Below are positions 44,630-54,284 of a stretch of 64,000 nucleotides of DNA, one piece after another. The stretch's first letter is position 1; each line of letters begins with the position of its first letter. This DNA is from Vibrio sinaloensis (lineage in GTDB: Bacteria; Pseudomonadota; Gammaproteobacteria; Enterobacterales; Vibrionaceae): the NCBI RefSeq assembly GCF_023195835.1, contig NZ_CP096199.1, positions 2,852,001 to 2,916,000 of the forward strand. Direction: 5' to 3'. The notes under the pieces were generated by a model that made no database searches, was not told the DNA's origin, and was given only the letters and a program-made list of their open reading frames with translations. A program made the position numbers and the translations under genes.

Positions 44630-45118
44630 TTAGACCATTTGAATCGTGATCTGGTTATTGAGGGGCTGAACTTTTTTCTGCAGACGTTTAAGCTCTTCGA
44701 TGATGGCCTCTTGAAGTCGAGACTCGGCTTTGTGGCGCTCAAGGTTTTGCTTCATCCGCTCTTTTTTCGCCAGCTTCTGTCGCTCCTCGCCACGCGCCAT
44801 ATCTTTCACGATATGGAACAGCTCTGAGGTGGCCGGAAACTCTTGTTCAAAATCGACTCGCTGCTCACCTTGCACATAGTCCATGATGTTGTAGAGACGA
44901 ATACTGATTTCCGACAAATCACACTGTTCTTGAATGCCTGCTAAGCACAATACGTGGACACTCTCGAAGATGTTGGCGTTGCGCTTTTCAATCGCCAACT
45001 TTTGGTATTGCTGCTGCAATTCCTTTTGCTTCTTGAGTTGCAGCAGAAGGTAACCTGCATAAGAAGCTAAGCCCAAAATAATGACGCCGCCTATAATGAC
45101 TAATAAGGTTACATTCAT
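44630..45118 (-). CDS. DUF2489 membrane-anchored protein
   Basis: 162 residues. One N-terminal transmembrane helix (VTLLVIIGGVIILGLASYAGYLLL, about 3-26), then a soluble part with a conserved Cys-containing region (HVLCLAGIQEQCDLSEISIRLYNIMDYV) and a C-terminal coiled coil (about 112-155). I assign it to DUF2489, known mainly from Vibrio and relatives; the function is unknown. Ten bases after yihI, so it is the third gene of a methyltransferase-yihI-DUF2489 operon. Confidence 0.82.
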   Translation of the reverse strand: MNVTLLVIIGGVIILGLASYAGYLLLQLKKQKELQQQYQKLAIEKRNANIFESVHVLCLAGIQEQCDLSEISIRLYNIMDYVQGEQRVDFEQEFPATSELFHIVKDMARGEERQKLAKKERMKQNLERHKAESRLQEAIIEELKRLQKKVQPLNNQITIQMV

Positions 45119-45127
45119 ACTGTCTCA

Positions 45128-45688
45128 TTACCCTTTAAATTGGTTCAGATCCAACGATTCGAACTGAGATAGAAGCTCGTCGTCAGAGTCCACTTTCTTG
45201 GCAGACTTCTTCGATGAAGCCGGGGCAACTACCTCTTGCTCCTCGTCTTGTTCTGGCTCTTCTTCATAAAGACCCAGTTGTTTCATCAGAACTTCGATTC
45301 GCGCTAACTTCTCATCAACGTACTTTTGTAGGCCAGAACCTAGGTGATCGCCATTTTCTAAGCGATCAAGTAGCACATTGAGCTGAGCATCATTTTCGAG
45401 CATCTCGAGTTCTTTCTCTGCGTTAATACGACGTTCTGCCTTAGTTGGTTTCTTCGCCGACTCAACAATGAGAGGAATTTTCTTTTTGCTCCCCAAACGC
45501 GGGTCACGCTGTTGCCCAGACGTTTGCTGCTTTGCTGTTTTCGCATCTGAGTTACGGTTACCCGTTTTTAACCCTTTGCGTTTTTTATCCTTTTTACGCA
45601 AACGACCTTCTACATCTGCTTGTGTGCGGTTACGTACCACGACGATATCGCCGTTACCGCCTGATCTCGATTTCTTACTACGGCTCAT
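45128..45688 (-). CDS. yihI: Der GTPase-activating protein YihI
   Basis: 186 residues, very rich in Lys and Arg in the N-terminal half (SRSKKSRSGGNGDIVVVRNRTQADVEGR; KKDKKRKGLKTGNR) and acidic towards the C-terminus (LYEEEPEQDEEQEVV, DSDDELLSQFESLDLNQFKG). YihI stimulates the GTPase Der and so modulates late 50S ribosome assembly. Its ATG shares one base with the stop of the upstream methyltransferase (TAATG), so translation is coupled. Its place near csrC and engB parallels the E. coli locus. Confidence 0.92.
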   Translation of the reverse strand: MSRSKKSRSGGNGDIVVVRNRTQADVEGRLRKKDKKRKGLKTGNRNSDAKTAKQQTSGQQRDPRLGSKKKIPLIVESAKKPTKAERRINAEKELEMLENDAQLNVLLDRLENGDHLGSGLQKYVDEKLARIEVLMKQLGLYEEEPEQDEEQEVVAPASSKKSAKKVDSDDELLSQFESLDLNQFKG

Positions 45689-46326
45689 TACTGGGCTTTC
45701 CTCAGTAAAATTACATCATTACCAATAAATTCAAGCTCGAGCTGATCCCGCTCTGCCAGGTATTGAAACGTTGCGCGACTAAAAAAGATCACGTGAGTCG
45801 GATCATTTTTATAGTGCCAGTTCGCAAATGCGTCCACATCAATAACCATCTTAGTCATAAGACCAATCCAGCCACCTGGCTTAACCAAATTTAACCATTG
45901 CTGCCACACACGGTCCGGCTCATATAAGTGCTCGATCACCTCGGTGGCAGTGATGAAATCATACGACGTCTCTAACACTTGTTTATCTGGGTGATAGTAG
46001 ATGTCGTACAAGCTCATCGTGTGTCCCTGCTCTTGCAACATTAGTGATAATGTTGGACCGGGCCCACAACCAAAATCTAACCCTTGAGAGTGTGGGTCAA
46101 TGCGCTCCAAGATTGGTTGACTTAACCGAGACAGAAACCGTCGGTAACCAACATCACTGGGGTCATTGTCATGCAAATCGTAGTGTGCTTTCTCTTGCGC
46201 CGCATCCAGACGCTGATCTGGATTGACGAACACCAACTCACACTGCCGGCACTGGAGATAGTCGCGACGCTTGTCTGCAAAATAGTGCTCAGTGTCGATG
46301 CTTTGACATAATGGGCAATTGTGCAT
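45688..46326 (-). CDS. Class I SAM-dependent methyltransferase with zinc-ribbon N-terminus
   Basis: 212 residues. Four cysteines form a probable zinc ribbon (C4xxC7, C26xxC29). The SAM-binding motif I is LDFGCGPG (about 83-90), with DFITATEVIEHL and LVKPGGWIGLMTKM as later motifs. The substrate cannot be read from sequence; the family 'methyltransferase domain-containing protein' often sits beside yihI in Vibrio. First gene of an operon with yihI and DUF2489, immediately downstream of the csrC-type RNA on the same strand. Confidence 0.85.
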   Translation of the reverse strand: MHNCPLCQSIDTEHYFADKRRDYLQCRQCELVFVNPDQRLDAAQEKAHYDLHDNDPSDVGYRRFLSRLSQPILERIDPHSQGLDFGCGPGPTLSLMLQEQGHTMSLYDIYYHPDKQVLETSYDFITATEVIEHLYEPDRVWQQWLNLVKPGGWIGLMTKMVIDVDAFANWHYKNDPTHVIFFSRATFQYLAERDQLELEFIGNDVILLRKAQ

Positions 46327-46424
46327 GATTACATCCTCAAACAGGGATGCGAAACATACCAGAAACTCAGCTCAGAGTGGAGTGTTATTGTGCAAACAAT
46401 CACCAATTATAGAAAATTAACCAT

Positions 46425-46455
46425 AAAAAAAGCGATAGAGTAACTCTATCGCTTT
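46425..46455 (-). terminator. Rho-independent terminator of the csrC-type RNA
   Basis: Perfect 12-bp stem AAAGCGATAGAG / CTCTATCGCTTT with a three-base loop and six Ts on the minus strand. Confidence 0.92.
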
Positions 46456-46796
46456 CTAAATGCCGTTTGGCAAAACTGTGTTGTACACATAGGTGTACCC
46501 CAATAGTCCTTTTGTTTTTCGCGCTTTCCCTGCAAAAGGTGTTGTTTGTCACCGTCCTGGTGAATTTTGGCTTTCCATTGACTTCCTGTGGTCTGGGCTA
46601 GTCCTTAACCTGATCCTTTGCGCTGTCTTAAACCATTAGACAAGTTGACCATCCGTATCGAGTCAACGTCCTGCTGACCCTGCTCCATTTGTTCGACCGA
46701 GTATCCTTTACTCGCATCCTTGGTAGACGTCCTAGTCTGAAATCCCTGATCAGCGCCCTGCCGATGTGTCCACTTTAACTGGCTGCTGATTGGATG
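46425..46796 (-). ncRNA. csrC: Second CsrB/CsrC-family regulatory RNA at the csrC position
   Basis: On the minus strand about 370 bases hold roughly 15 GGA motifs (AGGA, ACGGA, CAGGGA), many in loops of short stems such as GACTAGGACGTC, GCGAGTAAAGGATACTCG, GTTGACTCGATACGGATGGTCAAC and CACCAGGACGGTG. It ends in a perfect terminator. The position between yihI and engB is where E. coli encodes csrC. The 5' end is uncertain: -10 TGTAAT at 46808-46803 gives a start near 46796, but an earlier start near 46827 is possible. It should sequester CsrA together with the csrB-type RNA at 13.2 kb. Confidence 0.85.
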
Positions 46797-46898
46797 CAAT
46801 CCATTACAGACAAAAAGTAGACAATTTTTTCAACACTATTTTGTTACCTCTAGCTTTCAATAAGTTAGGTTCAAGCCTAAGGAAAAAAAGAAACAAAG

Positions 46899-46916
46899 TA
46901 TGGACGATCTCTTACA
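46899..46916 (-). promoter_or_regulatory. Partial VarA/UvrY-type box upstream of the csrC-type RNA
   Basis: Minus-strand TGTAAGAGATC is a perfect half-site of the same palindrome seen at csrB; the other half (GTCCATA) is degenerate. It lies about 110 bases from the predicted RNA start. Confidence 0.55.
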
Positions 46917-46974
46917 ACGCAATGAGCAAGATTGCTCGGCTGAACGCACAGCCATTCGTAAGCAAGCGCACATG

Positions 46975-47005
46975 AAAAAGCCCAAACAATGGTTTGGGCT
47001 TTTTC
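46975..47005 (-). terminator. Terminator of the cytochrome c4 gene
   Basis: Stem AAAAAGCCCAAAC / GTTTGGGCTTTTT with an AATG loop; A/T runs on both sides. Confidence 0.9.
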
Positions 47006-47038
47006 ATTACAACTTATGCTCGAACGGATAGGTAGGGC

Positions 47039-47656
47039 TTAGTGCAGGCCACCAACGTATTTAGAAAGAGTATCGATATCTTCATCAGTCAGCTTTTTAG
47101 CGATATCACGCATCATTGCATTCATATCGTTTTCACGAGTACCTGAGCGGAACTTTTCTAGCTGAGCTTTGATGTAGTCGGCGTGCTGACCCGAGATTTT
47201 AGGGAATCCTGAAAGCTCTGTGCCGTTGCCGCGCGGACCATGACAAGCGATACAAGCCGTTAAACCACGCTCTGCATCACCAGCGGTATAAAGAGCCTTA
47301 CCCTGCTCTACCACGTTTTCAGGCGTTGAGTTGCTAGAGATAGGCAAAGAGGCATAGTAAGCAGCGAGATCTTTCATATCTTGCTCTGACAGTGGCATAG
47401 CCATACCACTCATTACTGGGTCGTAACGACCTTGCTTACCATTGCTAGTCATCCCTAGTTTGAAGTCGTTAAGCTGCTTTTCAATATACTTAGCATGCTG
47501 ACCTGCAATTTTAGGGTACATAGCGAGTTGACTGTTGCCATCAGCACCGTGGCAGGCAACACAAGTTTGGGATTTTGCTTTACCAGCTTCAATGCTGCCT
47601 TGGGCCCACACAGAGCAGCTGGCTAAAAGACTCAAGATTAGCGCTAATTTCTTCAT
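47039..47656 (-). CDS. Dihaem cytochrome c4
   Basis: Periplasmic electron carrier of 205 residues with a signal peptide ([16 protein letters not shown]) and two similar cytochrome c domains. Haem motifs are CVACH (Cys32, Cys35, His36) and CIACH (Cys135, Cys138, His139), with distal methionines in MSGMAMPLS and NDMNAMM. In Gammaproteobacteria it donates electrons mainly to cbb3 oxidase. Divergent from engB. The start has GGAATGTC directly upstream, a weak but usable site. Confidence 0.93.
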   Translation of the reverse strand: MKKLALILSLLASCSVWAQGSIEAGKAKSQTCVACHGADGNSQLAMYPKIAGQHAKYIEKQLNDFKLGMTSNGKQGRYDPVMSGMAMPLSEQDMKDLAAYYASLPISSNSTPENVVEQGKALYTAGDAERGLTACIACHGPRGNGTELSGFPKISGQHADYIKAQLEKFRSGTRENDMNAMMRDIAKKLTDEDIDTLSKYVGGLH

Positions 47657-47804
47657 GACATTCCATTATAATTATCAAGCTTCCGGTACCACTCTGCGTT
47701 CACACTCATGGTACAATAGGCGACCTTATGCCGAGCACGGTTATTTTACACAATTTCACAAAAAAGTAATCAATCGACTACACAAAGTCGAGATGGAGTT
47801 AACA

Positions 47805-48476
47805 GTGAGCGTAAAAATTCATTATCAAAACACGCATTTCATCACCAGTGCACCTGATATTCGTCACTTGCCTGAAGATGAAGGTATCGAAGTTGCGTTT
47901 GCAGGGCGCTCCAACGCGGGTAAATCTAGCTCTCTTAACCGATTGACCAACCAGCGCAATTTAGCCAAAACCAGTAAAACACCTGGTCGTACTCAGCTGA
48001 TCAACTTATTTAAGGTGACCGACGGCTGTCACATTGTCGATTTACCCGGCTACGGCTTTGCCCAAGTGCCAATGGAAATGAAGAAGAAGTGGCAAAAGTC
48101 GCTCGGTGAGTACTTGCAGAAACGCCAGTGTTTAAAAGGGTTGGTGGTATTAATGGATATTCGTCATCCAATGAAAGACCTCGACCAACAACTGATTTTT
48201 TGGGCAGTGGACAGCGGTATCCCAGTCCAAGTGTTGCTGACCAAAGCAGACAAACTGAAAAGTGGTGCGCGTAAAGCACAAGTGTTAAAGATCAAGAAAG
48301 ATGCAGTCGGGTTTGGCGGTGATGTCAGCGTCGCAGCCTTCTCTTCATTGAAAGGCATTGGCGTCGACGTGCTACGTAACAAGCTTGATGAGTGGTTTGC
48401 GCCAGCACTGGCCGCACAACTCACTGAAGAGGTCACGCAACAAGAGCAACTTGATGACAACGCCGCAGCAGAATAA
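47805..48476 (+). CDS. engB: Ribosome biogenesis GTPase EngB (YsxC/YihA)
   Basis: GTPase needed for 50S ribosomal subunit assembly and cell division. 223 residues. G1 is GRSNAGKS at 34-41, G2 lies in [11 protein letters not shown]3 is DLPGYG, G4 is TKADKL. The start is the GTG at 47805, with GGAG six bases upstream and the family N-terminus [18 protein letters not shown]; the much longer open frame to 47535 overlaps the cytochrome c4 gene and is spurious. The acidic/Gln-rich C-terminus ([17 protein letters not shown]) is typical of Vibrio. Followed by a terminator. Confidence 0.95.
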   Translation: MSVKIHYQNTHFITSAPDIRHLPEDEGIEVAFAGRSNAGKSSSLNRLTNQRNLAKTSKTPGRTQLINLFKVTDGCHIVDLPGYGFAQVPMEMKKKWQKSLGEYLQKRQCLKGLVVLMDIRHPMKDLDQQLIFWAVDSGIPVQVLLTKADKLKSGARKAQVLKIKKDAVGFGGDVSVAAFSSLKGIGVDVLRNKLDEWFAPALAAQLTEEVTQQEQLDDNAAAE

Positions 48477-48495
48477 GCACAGCGATAAATAACAG

Positions 48496-48520
48496 AGCCC
48501 TGATGCGTCGGGGCTTTTTT
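48496..48520 (+). terminator. Rho-independent terminator of engB
   Basis: Stem AGCCCTGA / TCGGGGCT with a TGCG loop and six Ts. Confidence 0.88.
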
Positions 48521-48529
48521 ACGTCGCTA

Positions 48530-48625
48530 GAAAATAAGAGCCCCACCTTCCTGGCGGGGCAACGGGAGAGAAATCATCGTTATTAGTTATTATGCGCTAA
48601 TGGTCATCGATTCAGCTCGTGAAAT
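48530..48625 (-). ncRNA. Candidate small RNA downstream of Spot 42
   Basis: A minus-strand terminator-like hairpin (GCCCCGCC-AGGAA-GGTGGGGC, 48560-48540, then TCTTATTTT) has no protein gene in front of it. It lies about 280-350 bases beyond the 3' end of Spot 42. A second small RNA (VSsrna24) is known downstream of spf in Aliivibrio salmonicida and relatives, so this could be its homologue. The 5' end is a guess and no strong promoter is seen. Inference from a terminator and position only. Confidence 0.35.
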
Positions 48626-48896
48626 CAATAGCCTAGCGCAGCCGCAGCAAACCCTTCCCGCCTGCTCAAATAAAAATATAACTCTCTAATTTTTATACAC
48701 TTAGCCATCATAAATCACCGAAAGCTTGTTTTTGCTCGCTTTGATTATCCATTCGAAATAACTAAAGTGTGATTGGTATAAAGTTACAAATTTTTGCAAA
48801 ATTACAAACGACGCGGTTCACGCCTCGGGAAAGATGCACTGGAAATGGGGGCGAAATAATGCGGGAAATATGGCTGGGAAAATTTTGCTTCGCCCA

Positions 48897-49003
48897 ATAA
48901 AAAACGCCCCAGTCAAAAGCTGACTGGGGCGGCTGAATCAGCCTAATCCAATAACGTGAAACAAAAGGTCTGAAAGATAGAACATCTTACCTCTGTACCC
49001 TAC
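48897..49003 (-). ncRNA. spf: Spot 42 RNA
   Basis: About 107 bases, nearly identical to E. coli Spot 42: starts GTAGGGTACAGAGGTAAGAT, keeps the CTATCTTTCAGACCTTTT and CACGT regions, and ends with the GCCCCAGTCA...TGACTGGGGC terminator and T run. It is a Hfq-dependent regulator of carbon-source genes, repressed by cAMP-CRP in E. coli. A -10 TACATT lies seven bases before the start, with a weak -35 17 bases further. It lies between polA and engB, as in E. coli. The rest of 48477-49178 is non-coding. Confidence 0.96.
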
Positions 49004-49116
49004 GTCGATTAATGTACAACAATTGGTCAGAAATGAAAACCATTTTTGTAGTTTTTTTTCATTAAAATTTTATTAAACTACACCAAGCACTTATTGCCAC
49101 TAACTTTTTTAGATAT

Positions 49117-49145
49117 AAAAAAAAGCCAGCGTTTGTGCACTGGCT
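49117..49145 (-). terminator. Rho-independent terminator of polA
   Basis: Stem AGCCAG / CTGGCT with a 10-base loop and eight Ts on the minus strand. Confidence 0.85.
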
Positions 49146-49178
49146 CATGTTATTTCTCTGTTTCAGTTGGAATTTTGT

Positions 49179-51974
49179 CTAGTGCGCCTGATCCCAGTTA
49201 TCTCCGTGACCAGCCTCAGCGACGAGTGGCACGTCAAGCTCAGCGGCAGACTCCATCAATTGTTGTACTTTACTTTCAATTTCGGCTAAAGCTGACTCTT
49301 GAACTTCAAAAACCAGCTCATCGTGCACCTGCATCAGTAACTTAACTCGGCCATCGCCCTCTTGTTGGATCCATTGATCCACCAGCAGCATCGCCTTTTT
49401 AATGATATCGGCGGCTGTACCTTGCATCGGCGCATTGATCGCGGCACGTTCAGCAGCTTTGCGACGCATCCCATTGCGCGATTTAATTTCCGGTAAGTGC
49501 AAACGACGACCAAAAATGGTCTCGACATAGCCCTGCTCAGCAGCAGCGCTTCGCGTATCTTCCATGTACTGCATCACCCCTGGGTAACGCTCGAAGTAGG
49601 TGTCCATATACTGCTGTGCTTCACCACGCGGAATGCCTAGCTGCTTGGCCAAACCAAACGCGCTCATACCGTAGATAAGACCAAAGTTCACCGCCTTAGC
49701 TCGGCGGCGCTGCTCACTGGTCACTTGGTCAATATCGACACCGATGATTTCTGCGGCAGTAGCGGCGTGAATGTCTTTGCCTTGCTGGAAGGCCTCAAGC
49801 AGTGCTTTATCCCCCGACAAGTGCGCCATAATACGCAGCTCAATTTGCGAGTAGTCGACAGCCATGATTTTGAAACCATGTGGCGCAACAAATGCCTGAC
49901 GAATCCGGCGTCCCTCTTCGTTGCGAATTGGAATGTTCTGCAAGTTTGGATCGGTGGATGATAAACGCCCGGTGGCTGTCACCGCTTGATGATAAGAGGT
50001 GTGCACTCGGCCTGTCTCTGGATTAATCATCTTCGGCAGCTTATCGGTGTAAGTCGACTTCAGTTTAGCCAGACCGCGATATTCCAAAATCAGCTTAGGT
50101 AGCGGATAGTCGAGCGCCAGCTCCTGCAACACTTCTTCGTTGGTCGATGGGGTGCCAGATGGAGTTTTCTTAACAACAGGCAGGCCCATTTTTTCAAATA
50201 GAATCGCTTGAAGCTGCTTAGGCGAGTTCATATTGAACTCTTGCTCGGCCACTTCGTAGGCCTGCTGCTCAAGTTCATCAAGACGTTTCGCAATTTCTTG
50301 TGATTGCGCAGCGAGCTTCATGTCATCAATCAGCACGCCCGTGCGTTCAATGCGCGACAATACCGGCACGAGAGGCATCTCAATGTTCTCATACACCGCT
50401 TTCAGCTTTTCATCCTGCTCGATGTTTTCCATCAAACGGTGATGCAAGCGCAATGTGACATCGGCATCTTCGGCCGCATAAGGAGCCGCTTCATCCAACT
50501 CAATTTGATTGAAGGTCAGTTGCTTTTTGCCTTTGCCCGCGATCTGTTCAAAGGAGATGCAGCTATGTTGAAGGAAGCGGAGCGCTAAGCTATCCATGTC
50601 GTGTTTGCCGCCAACGCTATTGTAAACGTAGGAGGCCAACATGGTGTCATGCTTGATGCCTTTCATCTCGATACCGTAGCGTGCGAGCACACTGGCGTCG
50701 TATTTGAGGTTTTGCCCAACTTTCGCTTGGTTTTCATCTTCCAAGATAGGCGTCAGTTGCTGAAGAACCCAATCACGATCGAGTTGCTGCGGCGCATCCA
50801 AATAATCATGCGCCACCGGCACGTAAGCCGCTTCGCCTTCTTGAGTAGCAAAAGACACCCCGACCAGGTTTGCCACCATATAATCGAGGCTATCGGTTTC
50901 AGTATCAAAGGCAAAGACGTCGGCAGCTTTGAGCTTATCCAGCCAAGTGGTAAACGTCTGCTGATCGAGAATGGTTTGGTACTGGCTCCGGTCAATATTG
51001 ACCGCCGATACATTCAGCTCCGGGGCCTTAGTCGTGGTGTTAGATGAGCGCATCGCCCCTGACTTTTCGTCGGCTTCAACCACACCAGTTCCACCTTCAA
51101 GCAGCTCGTTAAGCCAAGATTTGAACACCAGCTCACCGTAAAGCTTCACCAGTTCATCTTTATTTGGAACGGATTTAACCAGCTCTTGGTAGCTTTGCTC
51201 GAGCTCCACATCCAACTTGATGGTCGCTAACTCATAAGACATCATGGCGTTGTCTTTATTGTCGATCAGTTTCTTCGCCATGGCCTTCGAGCCGCGGAAG
51301 CCCAATCCAGCGATGTCATCCAGATTTTGATAGATGTCTTCTAAGCTACCAATACCTTGCAACAACGCAGTAGCGGTTTTGTCACCGACGCCAGGAACGC
51401 CCGGAATGTTATCAACCTTATCACCCATCAAGGCCAAGTAATCGATGATAAGCTCTGGAGGAATGCCAAACTTCTCAATCACCCCTTCACGGTCTAGCAC
51501 TACATTGGTCATGGTGTTGATCAGGGTAATGTTGTCATCGACCAGCTGCGCCATATCCTTGTCACCAGTGCTGATCAGCACAGGGACACCATTTTGCGAC
51601 GCTTGGTGAGCCAGAGTGCCAATCACATCATCCGCTTCAACACCCGGTACACAGATCAACGGCAAGCCCATTGCTCGAATGACGTTGTGCAATGGCTCGA
51701 TTTGACAACGCAGATCATCCGGCATCGGTGGACGGTTAGCTTTGTATTCAGGAAACATTTCATCTCGGAAGGTTTTTCCTTTGGCATCAAACACCACCGC
51801 AACTCGATCAGATGCAAATTGACGCATCATGCTGCGCAGCATGTTTACCACGCCATACACCGCGTTAGTCGGAATATCACCGTTGCTCATGGTGCCAGGG
51901 TAGGCATGAAAAGCGCGATAAAGGTAAGAAGAGCCGTCGATCAGAATTAACGGATTATCAGGAATATGAGCCAT
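49179..51974 (-). CDS. polA: DNA polymerase I
   Basis: Repair and Okazaki-fragment-processing polymerase, 931 residues (E. coli 928). The N-terminal 5'-3' exonuclease domain (about 1-290) contains the acidic [24 protein letters not shown] and [12 protein letters not shown] motifs. The proofreading 3'-5' exonuclease is intact (FDTETDSLD near 355). The polymerase domain has motif [12 protein letters not shown], the O-helix [14 protein letters not shown] and motif [13 protein letters not shown]. Flanked by Spot 42 downstream and the RyhB region upstream. The 5' region has a DnaA box and a GATC cluster, listed separately. Confidence 0.98.
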   Translation of the reverse strand: MAHIPDNPLILIDGSSYLYRAFHAYPGTMSNGDIPTNAVYGVVNMLRSMMRQFASDRVAVVFDAKGKTFRDEMFPEYKANRPPMPDDLRCQIEPLHNVIRAMGLPLICVPGVEADDVIGTLAHQASQNGVPVLISTGDKDMAQLVDDNITLINTMTNVVLDREGVIEKFGIPPELIIDYLALMGDKVDNIPGVPGVGDKTATALLQGIGSLEDIYQNLDDIAGLGFRGSKAMAKKLIDNKDNAMMSYELATIKLDVELEQSYQELVKSVPNKDELVKLYGELVFKSWLNELLEGGTGVVEADEKSGAMRSSNTTTKAPELNVSAVNIDRSQYQTILDQQTFTTWLDKLKAADVFAFDTETDSLDYMVANLVGVSFATQEGEAAYVPVAHDYLDAPQQLDRDWVLQQLTPILEDENQAKVGQNLKYDASVLARYGIEMKGIKHDTMLASYVYNSVGGKHDMDSLALRFLQHSCISFEQIAGKGKKQLTFNQIELDEAAPYAAEDADVTLRLHHRLMENIEQDEKLKAVYENIEMPLVPVLSRIERTGVLIDDMKLAAQSQEIAKRLDELEQQAYEVAEQEFNMNSPKQLQAILFEKMGLPVVKKTPSGTPSTNEEVLQELALDYPLPKLILEYRGLAKLKSTYTDKLPKMINPETGRVHTSYHQAVTATGRLSSTDPNLQNIPIRNEEGRRIRQAFVAPHGFKIMAVDYSQIELRIMAHLSGDKALLEAFQQGKDIHAATAAEIIGVDIDQVTSEQRRRAKAVNFGLIYGMSAFGLAKQLGIPRGEAQQYMDTYFERYPGVMQYMEDTRSAAAEQGYVETIFGRRLHLPEIKSRNGMRRKAAERAAINAPMQGTAADIIKKAMLLVDQWIQQEGDGRVKLLMQVHDELVFEVQESALAEIESKVQQLMESAAELDVPLVAEAGHGDNWDQAH

Positions 51975-52105
51975 AGTCTTTACGTATCCAAAGAAAATGC
52001 AAAAAGATCTGCTTAGGATGCCATGACTGACTCAGTGAATCCATTTTAACTCTTGATGGGTTACTCACATATTTGTTGCTTTTCACACCAGCCTCACCCT
52101 CCAAC

Positions 52106-52138
52106 TGTGGATAACTCTGTTTATAGTATTTACCCACA
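52106..52138. promoter_or_regulatory. DnaA box plus a near-match upstream of polA
   Basis: TGTGGATAA (52106-52114) is the exact complement of the DnaA box TTATCCACA; TTACCCACA (52130-52138) matches it at eight of nine positions in the opposite orientation. They lie about 130-165 bases upstream of polA. Confidence 0.5.
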
Positions 52139-52207
52139 GGATATTAATTCCCTGCCATTTCTGCTCTACCCTACTTTAAATAGCTGTTTTTAATCAATTT
52201 AATTATT

Positions 52208-52241
52208 GATCGATCAGGCAGAGATCGATCCGTGTTTGATC
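52208..52241. other. Cluster of five GATC (Dam) sites
   Basis: GATCGATC at 52208-52215, GATCGATC at 52223-52230 and GATC at 52238-52241, immediately after an AT-rich tract (about 52171-52207). Together with the DnaA boxes this resembles SeqA/DnaA-controlled DNA. The remainder of 51975-52297 shows no gene. Confidence 0.55.
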
Positions 52242-52297
52242 CTGGATTGTGGAAAAGACTATTGGTGTCCTTTTGTTCATTGCCAAATCGTAGACAT

Positions 52298-52324
52298 AAA
52301 AAAAGCGACATCTTTCGATGTCGC
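52298..52324 (-). terminator. Rho-independent terminator of ryhB
   Basis: Perfect 8-bp stem GCGACATC / GATGTCGC with a TTTC loop and seven Ts on the minus strand. Confidence 0.92.
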
Positions 52325-52513
52325 CTAGCAAAAAAGGGCCAAAGCAATTTCATAAAGAGCTGCTTTGCCATAAAGCTATAAATTACACTGGAAGCAATGT
52401 GAGCAATGTCGTGTCAAAAAGAATTCGTGCAAGCTCTCAGTCATGCACTCGACCAATTCATTGATGAAACTGGCTGTGCACGTCCTTGTGAACTTCTCTC
52501 ATTCCCTAAGACG
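52298..52513 (-). ncRNA. ryhB: RyhB iron-responsive small RNA
   Basis: On the minus strand the block CACGACATTGCTCACATTGC plus TTCCAGTGTAATTT matches the conserved core of E. coli and Vibrio RyhB. The predicted transcript of about 215 bases runs from a Fur-boxed promoter to a strong terminator. This is the longer form known in V. cholerae rather than the 90-base enterobacterial one. RyhB pairs with mRNAs of iron-using proteins through Hfq when iron is scarce. The position between polA and the hemB-side GNAT gene fits the V. cholerae locus. A 37-codon frame antisense to it is not accepted as a gene. Confidence 0.92.
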
Positions 52514-52518
52514 AGATA

Positions 52519-52548
52519 AATAATAACCATTCTCATTTAATTGGTCAA
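52519..52548 (-). promoter_or_regulatory. ryhB promoter with Fur box
   Basis: -35 TTGACC (52548-52543), 17-bp spacer, -10 TATTAT (52525-52520). The stretch AAATGAGAATGGTTATTATT over the spacer and -10 fits the Fur consensus (GATAATGATAATCATTATC type), so Fur with iron should block transcription. Confidence 0.8.
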
Positions 52549-52550
52549 CA

Positions 52551-52571
52551 GTTAAATGAGAAAAAGTCTCA
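52551..52571. terminator. AT-rich dyad between the GNAT gene and the ryhB promoter
   Basis: Inverted repeat TTAAATGAGA-AAAAG-TCTCATTTAA. It may terminate the GNAT transcript or be a second Fur-like operator for ryhB. Confidence 0.4.
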
Positions 52572-52578
52572 TTTAATT

Positions 52579-53028
52579 TTATTGCTCACTACTCATCTGC
52601 TTTACAAAGTGAATTCGGCTTTCCTCTAGCGGCTGTTTTGGCTCAAATTTTTCGATCATATAACCATTACGTAGCAGCAAGCGCAGCATAGATGGAAACT
52701 GATTGCGAGATTTCACCTTGAGCTGTCGATACCCTTGCTCTCTCACCCATCGCTCTTGAATCTCAAGTAACTGTTGGGCAACGCCTTTGTTGCGTGCCAG
52801 TGATGAGACTCCACCAAACCAGCTGTAGAAGGTGTTGTCATCTAGCTGATAGCCAATTTTGAATCCGAGCAGGTTATCGCCTTGTTTCGCTACCTGAATC
52901 AAAGAGCGGACTTTCCCTTCGAGACGGGCAGATAAGCTTTCAACCGTTTCTTTATGTGCAAATTCTTTAATCTGCTGTACCACTTGGACACACTCTTCCA
53001 AGCTTCCTTCACGATAGATGATGGTCAC
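52579..53028 (-). CDS. GNAT-family N-acetyltransferase
   Basis: 149 residues with a GNAT fold: the acetyl-CoA-binding segment is VSSLARNKGVAQQLLEIQERWVREQGY (RxxGxA type), followed by LKVKSRNQFPSMLRLLLRNGYMI, where the NxxxxxLLxxxG pattern is typical. The substrate is unknown. The start is placed at the GTG at 53028 with GGAGA upstream; the longer frame to 53076 would begin inside the hemB terminator hairpin. Downstream of hemB on the same strand. Confidence 0.85.
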   Translation of the reverse strand: MTIIYREGSLEECVQVVQQIKEFAHKETVESLSARLEGKVRSLIQVAKQGDNLLGFKIGYQLDDNTFYSWFGGVSSLARNKGVAQQLLEIQERWVREQGYRQLKVKSRNQFPSMLRLLLRNGYMIEKFEPKQPLEESRIHFVKQMSSEQ

Positions 53029-53044
53029 GATTTCTCTCCAAAAC

Positions 53045-53070
53045 AAAAAAGCTGGCAAATGCCAGCTTTT
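53045..53070 (-). terminator. Rho-independent terminator of hemB
   Basis: Perfect 7-bp stem GCTGGCA / TGCCAGC with a two-base loop and six Ts on the minus strand. Confidence 0.88.
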
Positions 53071-53085
53071 CACCAAACACTCAGT

Positions 53086-54237
<1,152 letters not shown>

Positions 54238-54284
54238 TCACACTGCCGTATACTAGCGCTTCACTATCAAGCAAGAGATTGACC

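Noticed and set aside
46605..46799. 64-residue reading frame on the minus strand
   Set aside because: It falls inside the csrC-type RNA; GGA-rich hairpins explain the sequence.
47535..47804. 90-codon N-terminal extension of engB
   Set aside because: Overlaps the cytochrome c4 gene and its promoter region; the conserved EngB N-terminus starts at the GTG 47805 with a good ribosome-binding site.
48760..48785. TGTGATTGGTATAAAGTT as a CRP site
   Set aside because: The second half-site does not match TCACA; too weak to report.
52406..52519. 37-codon plus-strand reading frame beginning MSCQKE
   Set aside because: It lies fully antisense to the conserved core of RyhB and runs into its promoter; the ribosome-binding site is poor, and the conserved DNA is explained by the small RNA.
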